A stretch of 64,000 bases of DNA from Daphnia carinata (lineage: Eukaryota; Arthropoda; Branchiopoda; Diplostraca; Daphniidae). The position numbers and the translations under genes were made by a program. Below the pieces are notes generated by a model that saw nothing but the letters and a program-made list of their open reading frames with translations, ran no database searches and was not told the DNA's origin. The first letter of the stretch is position 1, and each line of letters opens with the position of its first letter. Below are positions 21,089-30,758 of this stretch, in pieces. The DNA lies in NCBI RefSeq assembly GCF_022539665.2, contig NC_081333.1, positions 6,260,971 to 6,324,970 of the forward strand, written 5' to 3'.

Positions 21089-22143
21089 GTCATTGTGCAA
21101 AGAAGAATTTCAGCGATACTCCGAATATGAACGTAGAATAGCTACCCTAAAGTTCTTCGCCTTTTGGACATACTCTGTATTTATCGACCGCCAATAACTT
21201 CAAAATTGCCCGGAATTAACGACACATCAGAGCCAACCGATTCCACCGTATTAGTTCATGCTAACGATCTCGCTGATCAAGTTCAAACATATTTTACGGA
21301 AACATTACAGCCCGTAGAGTTACCTGAGTGTGGCCCGTCCTTTGTGCGTCGGCCAACAACTCAGTCGGGTCAGGAGTCACATAAGTCGTCGCAGTCGTCC
21401 TGATTTCCCTGCACGTCATCACCGAACTCGAGAAGACGCTTATCAGCTATGTTGAATGATTTTCACTGAGAGGCGCACTACAGCCAAACTACTCTATCAT
21501 ATATTAAAGGTAAGCAAAAGATGATGTTACATTATCTTGTTAGATTAAATATTTTAATTTATTGTTGTCTAGGATTAAGTCGATGCGCCCCTCAGTTAGC
21601 GCATCTAAGTCCTCTGTATACCGTTGATCGGGTTGTAGGCATGACCGTTAAGGAAATAGAAAGGGAAAATCGGAAGCAGGAAGACGTTATGAAACGTTTA
21701 CGTAGTCACTATTGTAATATTCTCGTAGCCACGAGCGTTCTAGAGGATAGTATTGACGTTCCAGCTTGCCATCTGGTTATCCGGTACGATATGCCACAAA
21801 TTCACTGGGCGTCTGTTCATTCAAATGCTCGAGCGCACTCTAAAAAAATCATTATATTCTGATGGTCGAGAAGGAGCCCATAGATGAATTACTGGTGAAT
21901 CTCTATCACTTCCATGCCACTGAACAAATTCTGCTAAGTAAAAATGGCTATCACAGCTCTTTGACCGAGTTCGTCAATCACACTGAAGATATGCTCAATA
22001 AAATTGGGAAACCGTACACTTCTGGTGACGCTTCAAAATCTTATGCTTCTTTACCAAACGCCATCGCCATCATTAACAGGTATAACGCAAATAGGCTTAA
22101 AATTTTAAACGACTGCAATTTTCAGAAAGATAAATATTTGTAG
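21089..22143 (+). pseudogene. Dicer helicase fragment, right arm
   Basis: Mirror copy of 19102-20158 with only a few amino-acid differences (KRLRS for KRFRS, SLTEF for SLAEF, several in the VELPECGPS-upstream exon). It shares the same frame changes and the same HSNARAH in place of motif VI, so the decay predates the inverted duplication. Splice signals (TTGTAG acceptor at about 21088; TTGTCTAG acceptor before the helicase exon) are retained, so introns were copied with it. Confidence 0.8.
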
Positions 22144-22340
22144 ATATTGCGCAAGGTTGCCCAGTGATTGTTTCACGCGCCTCATTACTATTTGGAAATA
22201 CGAACAGTTAGCGAAAATACGTTGACCCATCTGTAGGGGACAGATGGTCCGAACTGCGGACAACACACGGAAGGGAATGATGCGTTGCTATCATAGAAGG
22301 AATGAAAATCTGACGGGCGTCCGCAGTAGCCTATTGTAAA

Positions 22341-22586
22341 ATGAAGTCATTCCTCATTACCCTCGTGATTTTCTTCGCCGGAAATTATGTGGCTGAAGTG
22401 TCAATCCAAATTATTTTCGAAGGTCCAGGTTATGGCATTCTGAACGGCACCAACGAAACATCGTCTTATACCGAACGTACATTTTACGCATTCTGTAGCG
22501 TCTACTATGCAAAAAATCATCTTATTAAAATCTGTCCAGCCAAGGACCAAAAAGGATACTCCGCTGCAAATTTCGAAGACGAGTAA
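22341..22586 (+). CDS. Small putative secreted peptide, right palindrome arm
   Basis: Identical in protein to the ORF at 18659-18904: signal-peptide-like start MKSFLITLVIFFAG and a short polar tail ending FEDE. Identity at the protein level may only reflect the youth of the duplication. Confidence 0.35.
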   Translation: MKSFLITLVIFFAGNYVAEVSIQIIFEGPGYGILNGTNETSSYTERTFYAFCSVYYAKNHLIKICPAKDQKGYSAANFEDE

Positions 22587-23079
22587 AGGTAAGTAAAGTA
22601 ACATGAATAAGTTTTTCATCTAAAATCTAATTTAACTATGTTAATTTTGAATAGGTTTGTTACGGCATACTAATCCCGGCAAAGGAAGAATATAAATTTA
22701 AAACTTTATAATTCATCCTGCAATATTTATTGTTTAAGAGATTTAGATGCAAATTTGGCAAATAAAAAACAGTTAAAAATGCTTGTTTTGTTCTACTTGA
22801 CGGTAGTAATATTCATACAAATAATATTTCAAAATAAAAAAGGGGGAGACAAATTTTTTAAAATTGGCAACTACGCGACTTTCGCAAATTGGCAACGCTT
22901 AAGCAAAGCGTCACCCTTTGTTCTCAGTCTTCCTTGTCGTTCAGTGGAGTGTAGGACTCCATTTTTTTTGCTCTTGTTTTACGAATATTTTTAGAAATAT
23001 TTGAAAAGAAGAAAAGTTATAATTTGAATAGTTGAAAATCTGAAAAGGATGCCATCGACTGAAGAGTTGAAGCTGGCAT

Positions 23080-23245
23080 GTCTATCTGTAGATCAAAGGA
23101 ATTTGATACCTGACTTGACCGACAATAGAAGCGTTTGTTCCCAAGAGCAAGCAGGCTCGCATCATAGTACATGTTTAAATTCATTTTGCACGTCCAGTGC
23201 TTCAAGTCGGCTAATTTCAAACAGCTGAATTGAAATGATGACTAA
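23080..23245 (+). repeat. Duplicate of the 8.72-8.90 kb block
   Basis: About 165 bp starting TCTATCTGTAGATCAAAGG closely match 8721-8890, with a few substitutions and a stop in place of the continuing frame. It sits just upstream of the ATRX fragment, so two gene fragments were brought together here. Confidence 0.8.
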
Positions 23246-23312
23246 AGTTTTAAATGACGAATAAAGAATTAATTGGCCTCATAAAATTTCATTATTGCTA
23301 GATATTGTTCAG

Positions 23313-24891
23313 CGTTTTGACAGCAACGTCCTCGCACCCTTTTTACCACCCAAATATAAATATGTTGTATCCGTAGGGTTGTCAGAGCTCCAAATTCGCC
23401 TTTACCTTTATTGTCTGGAAAATCACACTAAAGGAGGGTGCATCCAGCCCTACGGAAATCAAGGTGAAAGTGCTGGATTGTTCAGCGACTTTCAGCAGCT
23501 TGGCCGAGTTTGGACTCATCCAAAGGCTTTGCTTTTAGCGCGTAACCGTCCGGATTCAAGGAGCTCAACTCGACATGCCGTATCAAAAATTCCCACAGGC
23601 GGTGAAGGAAAAGCAAAAAAAAAATGTCAAGGACGACGATGACGACGATTACCTCATGAGGACCGAGGAACCAATGCTCGGTAAATATCTTGATTTTCAC
23701 TATTTCCCTATTAAAAACTTTCTCCTTTGACGCATGCTTTGAAAACAAAAACACCGAAAATAGGCGAGGATGCGTGTATGCAAGACTCGGTTGACCAAGC
23801 TTTAACGCCGTCTAGCAGGTGGTCAGACTTAATCTCAGAAAACGAAATTAACAACATAGAACATAGTGGAAAATTTGTTTTGCTGATGGATTTTCTTCGG
23901 GTGTGCGAGCCGATAGGCTATAAATTATTGGTCTTCAGCCAGTCGCTCACAAACCTAGATCTGATTGAAGAGTTTCTTGCAATTGAAAATTCAAAAAATC
24001 AGTTAAGAAGCACTAACGACACCGATCAGGCAAGTGTTACATTTTACCAAGCACCGATGTTTGCGGTTATAATTTCTCTTTGTAGAAGATTATTGGTGGC
24101 ACATGGAATATTAATACCGATTTTTTTCGACTGGATGGCTCGGCGTCTTACGAACAGCGTCTTAACTCGTGCCGAGCGTTCAATGACGCTCAGAATCCCC
24201 GTTCGCGTTTGTTTATAATCTCAACTAGGGCTGGCGGTATAGGCATAAATTTGGTAGGAGCCAATCGCGCCATTATTTTTGATGCGTCATGGAACCCTTC
24301 GCACGATCTGCAAAGTGTCTTCCGAGTTTACCGGTACAAAATTTGTCTTATTTGATAGCATCCGTAAATCTTTATTAAATTTTTTATGCAGTTTGGGACA
24401 AAAGAAGCCGTGTTACATTTATCGCTTCGTAGCTCAGGGAACTATGGAAGAAAAAATCTATTATCGTCAGGTTAGCCAAATAAAATAAAAGTTCGTTTGA
24501 CACGTTTGCTTGCTGACGTTACTTTCCCCTTGCACAGGTAGCCAAACTTTCACTGTCAAGGCGTATTGTTGATGAAGAAAAAATCGATCGTTACTTCGGC
24601 TCAAACGATTTGTCTGACCTCTATACATTTAATGCCGATGGCCAGTTATCGTTACCGGCTATAATTCGAGAGCGTGAGGACTCTTCTCTTCTTGACGACA
24701 ACCTACTAGCTGGAGTCGCAGTTCGAAAGAAAAAGTGGGTTGGTGGGTACCAAGCACACGATTCTTTACTTCAAAATCGCCCTGAAGAACATCTCGAAGA
24801 TAGTGAGCAGCAAGTCATATGGAAAATATTTCAAACAGAAAAAGAAAAAGAAACTTCATTGACGCTTGCAAGCTCGCAAACAACTCTTTGA
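23313..24891 (+). pseudogene. ATRX C-terminal helicase fragment with frameshift
   Basis: Five exons (23313-23680, 23764-24033, 24086-24333, 24392-24470, 24538-24891) join by GT-AG in frame and match the second half of ATRX, the SWI2/SNF2 chromatin remodeller: LAPFLPPKYKYVVSV, FSDFQQLGRVWTHPKALLLA, the acidic linker [108 protein letters not shown] and SDLYTF. One frame change occurs inside exon 1, near 23545-23560, before QGAQLDMPYQK. The N-terminal zinc finger and first RecA lobe (Walker A) are absent, so it could not be an active ATPase. It is a truncated intron-containing copy; the full gene should lie elsewhere. Confidence 0.8.
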
Positions 24892-25457
24892 AGAAGTTGG
24901 TTTTTTTAGAACCTGAGAAGGGTGTGGGGAAGTGATCACTGCCATATTACGCATTTCCTTATTGTATCTACGTCGCATCGCAAGCATCAATCATGTAATT
25001 CTGTTGAATTTCTTTTTTATTTTTTGTTAATTTCTAAATAGATTTTTTTCCCATCCAGTTCTAATCCAGCGGGTAATGTAACATGTTTGCGTAATTAGTG
25101 TCTACGAAAATTAAGTACAATTTAATGGAACTGTTGTATTCAAGAAAAGCACGAGACCATCAGCACGAAGAGAAGCACTAGGCCATGAAAGTACTAAACA
25201 AACACGTAGCGTACATCCTATCATATAGTTCATACAAATGTGAAAACGACTGGTGGGAGGGTGTTAAATGAGCTCGTTTATTTGAACACCTGTTAACACA
25301 CCTGAGTAAGCGCCCCAGAATCCTATCGACCCAAAATTCGTTTTTGTCATTGCAGGTTTTAACCTGTACGACACTTTGTGTTTAATGGTATTGCGTTGGA
25401 ATTGTGGCAGTTGGAATTAGTACAATTTTACTGTCGCTTGGTTTGGTGCTCATCAAA
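24892..25457. other. Intergenic spacer
   Basis: No coding signal was recognised. The right end (about 25380-25457) is the likely 5' UTR of the cathepsin-propeptide exon. Confidence 0.4.
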
Positions 25458-25798
25458 ATGAGGTCTAGTTACGTTTTTCTTTTAATAGTGGTAGTGGGTA
25501 CTACAATCGCTTCCTCCGAATTCAAGCCAAATCCTGATGTAGACGAATGTTGGGAACGTTTTAAGGTAAACATCCCTTCCACCTGCCTCTCCTAAGATAT
25601 ACTTCTTTGATGTCGAACTCTTAACCGAATGCTTATTCATTTCAGGTAAGATTTCGAAAAACGTATGCTAGTGATGCTGAAGAACTGAAAAGACGGGAAA
25701 TTTGGGAGAAGAACATCGCTAACATCGACAAACACAATGAAGAGTACAAGGAAGGCAAACATTCCTACACGCTTGCAGAGAACAAATACGCTGACATG
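25458..25798 (+). pseudogene. Cathepsin-type signal peptide and I29 propeptide, truncated
   Basis: Exon 1 (25458-25565) encodes a signal peptide, MRSSYVFLLIVVVGTTIASS, and the start of an inhibitor-I29 domain (ECWERFK). Exon 2 (25646-25798) continues VRFRKTYASDAEELKRR, IWEKNIANIDKHNEE and HSYTLAENKYADM, matching the ERFNIN-type pattern of cathepsin L propeptides. The frame reaches a GTATCT donor at 25799, where a Helitron-like element begins within three bases; no protease exons follow. It is either a broken cathepsin gene or a stand-alone propeptide-like inhibitor (as in CTLA-2), but the interruption favours the former. Confidence 0.65.
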
Positions 25799-25801
25799 GT
25801 A

Positions 25802-26879
25802 TCTATACTATATAAAAAAAAAACAAGGAAAAGGGGAGGAACCTGTGTCTTTCACATTGCGTTTTTTGTGATTGGCGTCAAAACCGCCGCGGCTGAAGTG
25901 AATTTACGGGATGGGGATTTGGAAGACTAAAATGTTGGTGGAAATGCGGATTTTGGGCAATTTTTTAGTCTACGGGCTTTGCGTAAACGGGTGGGCGCTA
26001 CAGTAGGTAAGCCGACGGGCAGGGATAGCGGGTGCGTTAAATAGGAAATAAAGAGTGGCATGACGGGCAAATATTGTGGGATGGATGACGGGCAGATTCA
26101 AAGAGTGGATCGACGGCCAACTATTATGGACAATTTTGCAGTTTGTAAGTGGACCGACGGGCAGAGACGGTACGGAGGAAGAGTAGGTGACGGGCAGAGG
26201 CAAAGAATAGGTGGATGGCCGGGCAACTACAGCGGGCATTTTGACGGGCTGGGACTGGGAGGGAAGGACGGACAAATGCTACGAAAAGTCGATGGGTGAT
26301 ACATCATACGTTTTGGCGGGGAGACAATGGGTCGACGGGCAGAGAGTGGGCCGATGGGCAGAGAGGGGGGTCAACGGGCAACAACAGCGAGTTTCTTGGC
26401 GGGCAACGTGGGTTGACGGGTAGAGACTTTACGAGAGAAGACGGGTAGAAGCAAAAAATGGTTGGACGGGCAATTATCGCGTTTTGACGGACAGAGACTG
26501 AACAAAAGGACAGACAAACGCAAAAAAGGTAGATGTGCCTCTACAGTAAGCGTTTTGGCGGGGAAAGAATGGATTGACGGGCTGAGAGTGGTTTTACGGG
26601 CACAAAGCGGGTTGACGGGCAGGGAGTGGGTTGACGGGCAGAGAAGGGCTCGACGGGCAACTTCAGCTGGGTTCTTGGCGGGCAGAGAAAGTGAGGTCAT
26701 GGACGGGCGTAAGCAGTGAGTGGGTCGGCGGGCAAGAAAGGGGAACTCCTTATTAAAAAGAATTAAGCCTAGACGGGCGAAAAATATGCGTGGGTCGATT
26801 TACTGAAAAATAGCGTTAAAATACGCTAGCGCCACCTATCCCACGGCCCTGCACGGGCCTAAACTTACTACTAAACTAA
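25802..26879 (+). mobile_element. Helitron-like element with degenerate GACGGGCAG minisatellite
   Basis: The left end is A|TCTATACTATATAAA, which fits Helitron 5' TC ends inserted between A and T. The right end has a hairpin GGCCC-TGCAC-GGGCC (26845-26859), then CTAA at 26876-26879 followed by T. An alternative end is CTAA at 26871-26874, 11 bp after the hairpin. The interior is dominated by irregular copies of GTGGGTTGACGGGCAGAGA-like units from about 25995 to 26790. There is no Rep/helicase ORF, so it is non-autonomous. Confidence 0.5.
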
Positions 26880-26916
26880 TATAAATCAGATATACTTATA
26901 AACATAATCTCACAAA

Positions 26917-27406
26917 ATGGTTCACGTTATTGCCACGTTTTCAGACAAAGGAGGAATGGAAAAATCATTTCAAGGGAAGGAGACCTTCAAAGAAACCGAA
27001 AAAGAAGACTGCTTAATGACACGTTCAGCGACTGCAAGGAGGGAGTCGGTCCTTTCTATGTCCCATTGTCCCATTCTCGGCCGTTTACATCACCGTCTTG
27101 CATCAGAACACGTCCCTCATTCAGCCAGCAAACACTGCATTTTTTTGCCATTTTCAGACAGAACGCAATCTCGTTCATCATCTAAAAGAATAACCTGCGA
27201 TAATTTTCAGACACTTGGCAATCTATACATCGAACCACCGAATACCAAATTTCGTCTCCTGGCGGGATTCCTTTTTCTGCACTAGACAGAGAAGATGCTG
27301 GTATAAAGTTGCCCGATTTATTTTAAGGCCAACTGAAGTTCGAAATGCACCGTACGTTACTCCGTCAGATGACGAAACATTTGCTTGCCTGTCTGAAAAT
27401 GGCTAG
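26917..27406 (+). CDS. Short ORFs of unknown identity
   Basis: A 122-codon frame starts at 26917 (MVHVIATFSDKGG) and an overlapping one ends at 27406. They have Ser/Arg-rich composition, no recognised domain and no clear splice structure. They could be a random open stretch or an exon piece. Confidence 0.15.
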
Positions 27407-28136
27407 GGTATTATAAATACGTTAATGGAAAAAATCGAAAATCGGTCTACTAACCAATGAATAATAAGAAGTAAAAGTGTGTATTTCGTTTACGTTGTTT
27501 GATCTACGGCAAAGTATTAGAAAATAACTGTTTTTGCCCCTTTATACCACATACGTTCTTGAGGTAAGTAAGTCGAATCATGTAGGCCTACTGAAACAAA
27601 TCCAAGTTTATTATGAAACTTGGAAATAAATGGCAGAACCAGCCTCATTTTGAGGAGGAAACAGGACAGCTTTCTAACAATGAATGGAGACTAACACAGG
27701 ATCTTGTTTAAAAGTGGCAAAAGAATTCCATTAAGAACTTCGTTTTAATTGTTACCCGAGTTGAAAAGATCATAGGTTCAGTGGAAATACTAGCCTAATT
27801 GAGTGACGGAACAAACTGTTTACCGAACACCGTACAGAAATTTTCTACAGAAAAAAACTAGTGTGCTATTAAATATGGCAGAGAAAACACCAACTATTCG
27901 AGCAACAACAAATTCTTGTAGAATGAAGTTAGACGATTTTTCTTACAACTAGGTGTTGATGTCACCAGAATTTCAATTCTGAGGAGCCCCGTCGTTCCAA
28001 TGTTCGAAGAGATATAGGACGATTTGACTTACGATAGCTTTGATCATGTACCGTTCGCCGAATAATCACCACATCCTGAGGCAACAGAGTCATTGATACC
28101 GCATTTAACACATTTTTTTTCTCTAGGTTTAAGCAA
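27407..28136. other. Non-coding stretch
   Basis: No gene, repeat or RNA was recognised on either strand in this AT-rich stretch. Confidence 0.4.
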
Positions 28137-28376
28137 TTATCCCTTTAACCATCCTTGTGTATTTTTCATTCTTGCTTCGATTACCATATTGTCAGGTTTG
28201 TTAGTAGTAGTATTCGAATGTTGCTTGCCAACCTGATCTGGTTCCGGAGCTGTCCGTCGTGAATCGTAACCGAATTTCATTTGCGCTCGAATATACGGTA
28301 GAAGTTGTGGATGGTCCGTCATGAACCTAATAGTTGATATATTTAAAAGATAAAGATTTTGGATATGGAGATACAA
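28137..28376 (-). CDS. Unrecognised short ORF / exon
   Basis: A 79-codon minus-strand frame reads MKFGYDSRRTAPEPDQVG near its middle and ends at 28137. It has no family assignment. It lies 170 bp downstream of the CUB exon on the same strand and may be its last exon (cytoplasmic or linker tail), which is only a guess from position. Confidence 0.2.
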   Translation of the reverse strand: MYLHIQNLYLLNISTIRFMTDHPQLLPYIRAQMKFGYDSRRTAPEPDQVGKQHSNTTTNKPDNMVIEARMKNTQGWLKG

Positions 28377-28548
28377 ACTGAGTTGGTTGGCAACTATTCA
28401 AAAATATTGCGAAATCGAGGAAAATTTTTTTAACCTCGTGCAATTCACGTAAGCAACATGGAAAAATTCTATACCCTAATGCACTTCGCCGTCGAGTCGA
28501 GTTACCAACCTCTCTATATAGACAGTAGTAATATTTGCGTTATCTTAC

Positions 28549-28894
28549 TTCAACGAAATCGTAACCCGATTCTGTGTTAAAAGAATTGAAGTACAATCGC
28601 ACTCGATAGCCGCATGGTACTTGGACTAAATAGCGGCAATCAAGCCAGTTTCCGTATTCGTTTGGGTAGTTTGGTGACTCGATGATGCCGCTGTACCCGC
28701 TAATTAAACCGCCACAGCTAGAAGGTTCTGCAAAGCACAAAAGAAAACGTATAGAAATCAAATTCAAGTAAATGTCAAAGGATCCAAGTGAATCCGTAAT
28801 CGATCCGTAAGCAAACATATACAAGGTCTTACCCGATGGGCTTCCTGTTGTCACGTCCCACGGATAAGTCGTTAGGTAGTCTGTTTCTGTTGAG
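28549..28894 (-). CDS. CUB-domain protein fragment (two exons)
   Basis: Exon 28894-28833 encodes a Thr/Ser linker (TDYLTTYPWDVTTGSPS). Exon 28727-28549, after a TTTGCAG acceptor, encodes the first half of a CUB domain: CGGLISGYSGIIESPNYPNE, then LDCRYLVQVPCGYRVRL and YDFVE before a GTAAGA donor. CUB domains are extracellular beta-sandwiches found in proteases, receptors and matrix proteins. The conserved C-x-G...SPNYP and Y-D-x-V/E elements are present. The rest of the domain was not found downstream, so the gene is partial or continues with unseen exons. Confidence 0.6.
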
Positions 28895-29116
28895 CTGCCT
28901 TCAAAATTTTAATAAACAAATGTTGAAAATGAAACCGGTAACTTTCTCATATACGGAAACACAGAAATGGGTACTTAAAAAAAGCACTCCATGCTTTCTC
29001 CGTCTAATTTACTGGAGACAAGGCTGGTGTTTGTTAAAACCGTCATGTTCAATGTTATGTTACAGCTCAAAAGTATAGGCCTACCGCAGATAATTGGAGC
29101 GTATGTTGAAGTGGTA

Positions 29117-29206
29117 GCCGGAGAAATAGGACCTGGAGAAATAGGACCCGGAGATTTAGGACCTACAAATAGGACCTGGAGAAATAGCACCTGGAGGAGT
29201 AGGACC
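29117..29206. repeat. Tandem GGAGAAATAGGACC words
   Basis: About six imperfect copies of a 14-15 bp word GGAGAAATAGGACCT run in tandem. It is the reverse complement of the word family at 16.6 kb and part of the inverted array at 35.5 kb. Confidence 0.85.
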
Positions 29207-29275
29207 ACAAGTCCGCGCAAATCCTTGTGGCATTTACACACACCGTGGAGCAACCAGGTTTCTATGACTCTGCCC
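29198..29275 (+). repeat. Dispersed repeat shared with 52648-52715
   Basis: GACCACAAGTCCGCGCAAAT and the following ~55 bp (TGTGGCATTTACACACACCG, then GAGCAACCAGGTTTC) occur nearly unchanged at 52648-52715. The family is unknown; it may be the end of a transposon. Confidence 0.8.
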
Positions 29276-30082
29276 TTGCGCAAAATATTGTTTTTTACGA
29301 TATATATGGCAACGGTTACTACAAGCAGACGACTGTTGCAAGCTCGAAGTGTCAACATCCTACAATTCTATGAATCGTTTAAGTTGCTTATTGTAAGCGG
29401 TGTTTGTTTGACAGGTAAGTGGCTAGTTTCAGTAAAATAAAAAAAATTTTATTTCCTAGGTTTGGCAGTTTTGGTACATTTCAAATTCATGTTGGCATTA
29501 GCACCACAGAAGAAAAAAATTTACTTGGAAGGAAAGGTATTTAAAGTATAGACATAATTTTATTAATTGCAGTTGGAAATTTGACACAGATTACTAATCC
29601 GAAATGTTTCTTAGGTGGTTACTATCAAGGAGAATCATGAAACTAGAGCATGATTTACCATGAACCATTTGGGAACCAACTTGTTAGCTGCCTTATAACT
29701 ATCATCCTTCTGGTAATCTAGATGTTCACAGATTTTTTGTTTGTGAAATTTATGTAATCATTTTTCTTATCGTTCAGATGAAATAACAGCATTACAGCTG
29801 TTAGTAACGTCAAGACATTAATCTCAAGATGCAAGTACTGAGCTTTAACAGATTTCAATTTACATAAGCAAGACAACCAATTCTGTTGTTGAGGAGAAAA
29901 CCAACTACACACCCAGCTATGAATGGTAAAATATGTGTAATTGAATCTAAATTAATTTTATTTTTATGGTTTAAAGGCTTTTCGTTCTTACGTTCACGTT
30001 CAAGGCTACAACTCATCGAATCGGACTTTTATAAGCATGCCATAAAATATCTCGCCAATTTTAATTGAATCATTTGTTCTAG
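29276..30082. other. Non-coding stretch
   Basis: No gene was recognised. Possible exon-like bits occur upstream of the AIFM1 fragment (near 29340-29410), but none is convincing. Confidence 0.35.
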
Positions 30083-30665
30083 GTCTTAGTCATTGGTGAA
30101 GAAAACCACTTGCCTTACATGAGGCCACCACTATCGCGTAAGAATTGTGGTTCATGGACGATCCCGAAGTGTCAAACAAACTGAAGTTTAAGCAGTGGAA
30201 TGGAAAAAAGTGAAGGTGATTGTCTAAAGTTATAATTTTGTGTTGCGTTATTTTAATGAATGTGACCTATTTTTGGATCCAGTTTGTTCTTCGATCAGGA
30301 TGAATTCTACTGCAGTCCAGTGGAATTAGTTGCCAAAGAAAATGGTGGTGTTTCAGTTGTGCGACGACATCATGTAGTTAAACTGGACATTGCTGGTCGC
30401 AAAGCTGAGTTAGATGACGGCCTTACCATCACCTACGACAAGTGCCTTATTGCCACAGGTGAATTTCTTTCGTATTTATCTAAAATTTAAAGTACTCGAT
30501 AATTATAACTTTTTGGAATGTTGAAAAACTTTTATAATCTTCCTACTAGATAGTATCTGAGAGCCATTGTTTAATTATCATTTCAGTTAGACGCATTTTC
30601 AACTATTAACTACCTTAATTTATTATCGTCTTAGGTGGCAAACCCTAACATCCAGCAGGAATAAA
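30083..30665 (+). pseudogene. AIFM1 (apoptosis-inducing factor) exon fragments
   Basis: Three adjacent exons of AIFM1, the mitochondrial NADH-oxidising flavoprotein, are recognisable. 30083-30216 gives VLVIGEENHLPYMRPPLSR then, after a one-base loss, ELWFMDDPEVSNKLKFKQ and a TGA. 30283-30458 gives FFDQDEFYCSPVELVAKENG and LTITYDKCLIATG. 30635-30665 gives GGKP then a stop. Splice sites between them are conserved, so the copy came from genomic DNA. The stops and deletion make it non-functional. The FAD- and NAD-binding GxGxxG cores are absent. Confidence 0.8.
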
Positions 30666-30758
30666 GATGGTAAAAACCCGGATTCGTTCCATGTTGTTCA
30701 TTCTTGTTGCATGCTATATTATATGTTATTGTTCGTTTTTCTTGTTCGTAATTTTCAT

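Larger units (their letters stand above)
18316..22927. repeat. Near-perfect palindrome: 2.0-kb arms, 576-bp spacer
   Basis: Left arm 18316-20334 and right arm 20911-22927 are reverse complements at roughly 98-99% identity by eye. The outer edges are CTGAGAACAAAGGGTGACGC / GCGTCACCCTTTGTTCTCAG and the inner edges CACCGTCTG / CAGACGGTG. Only scattered substitutions and single-base gaps separate the arms, so the duplication is recent or is kept uniform by gene conversion. Both arms carry the same decayed Dicer exons and a small secreted-peptide ORF. Confidence 0.95.
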
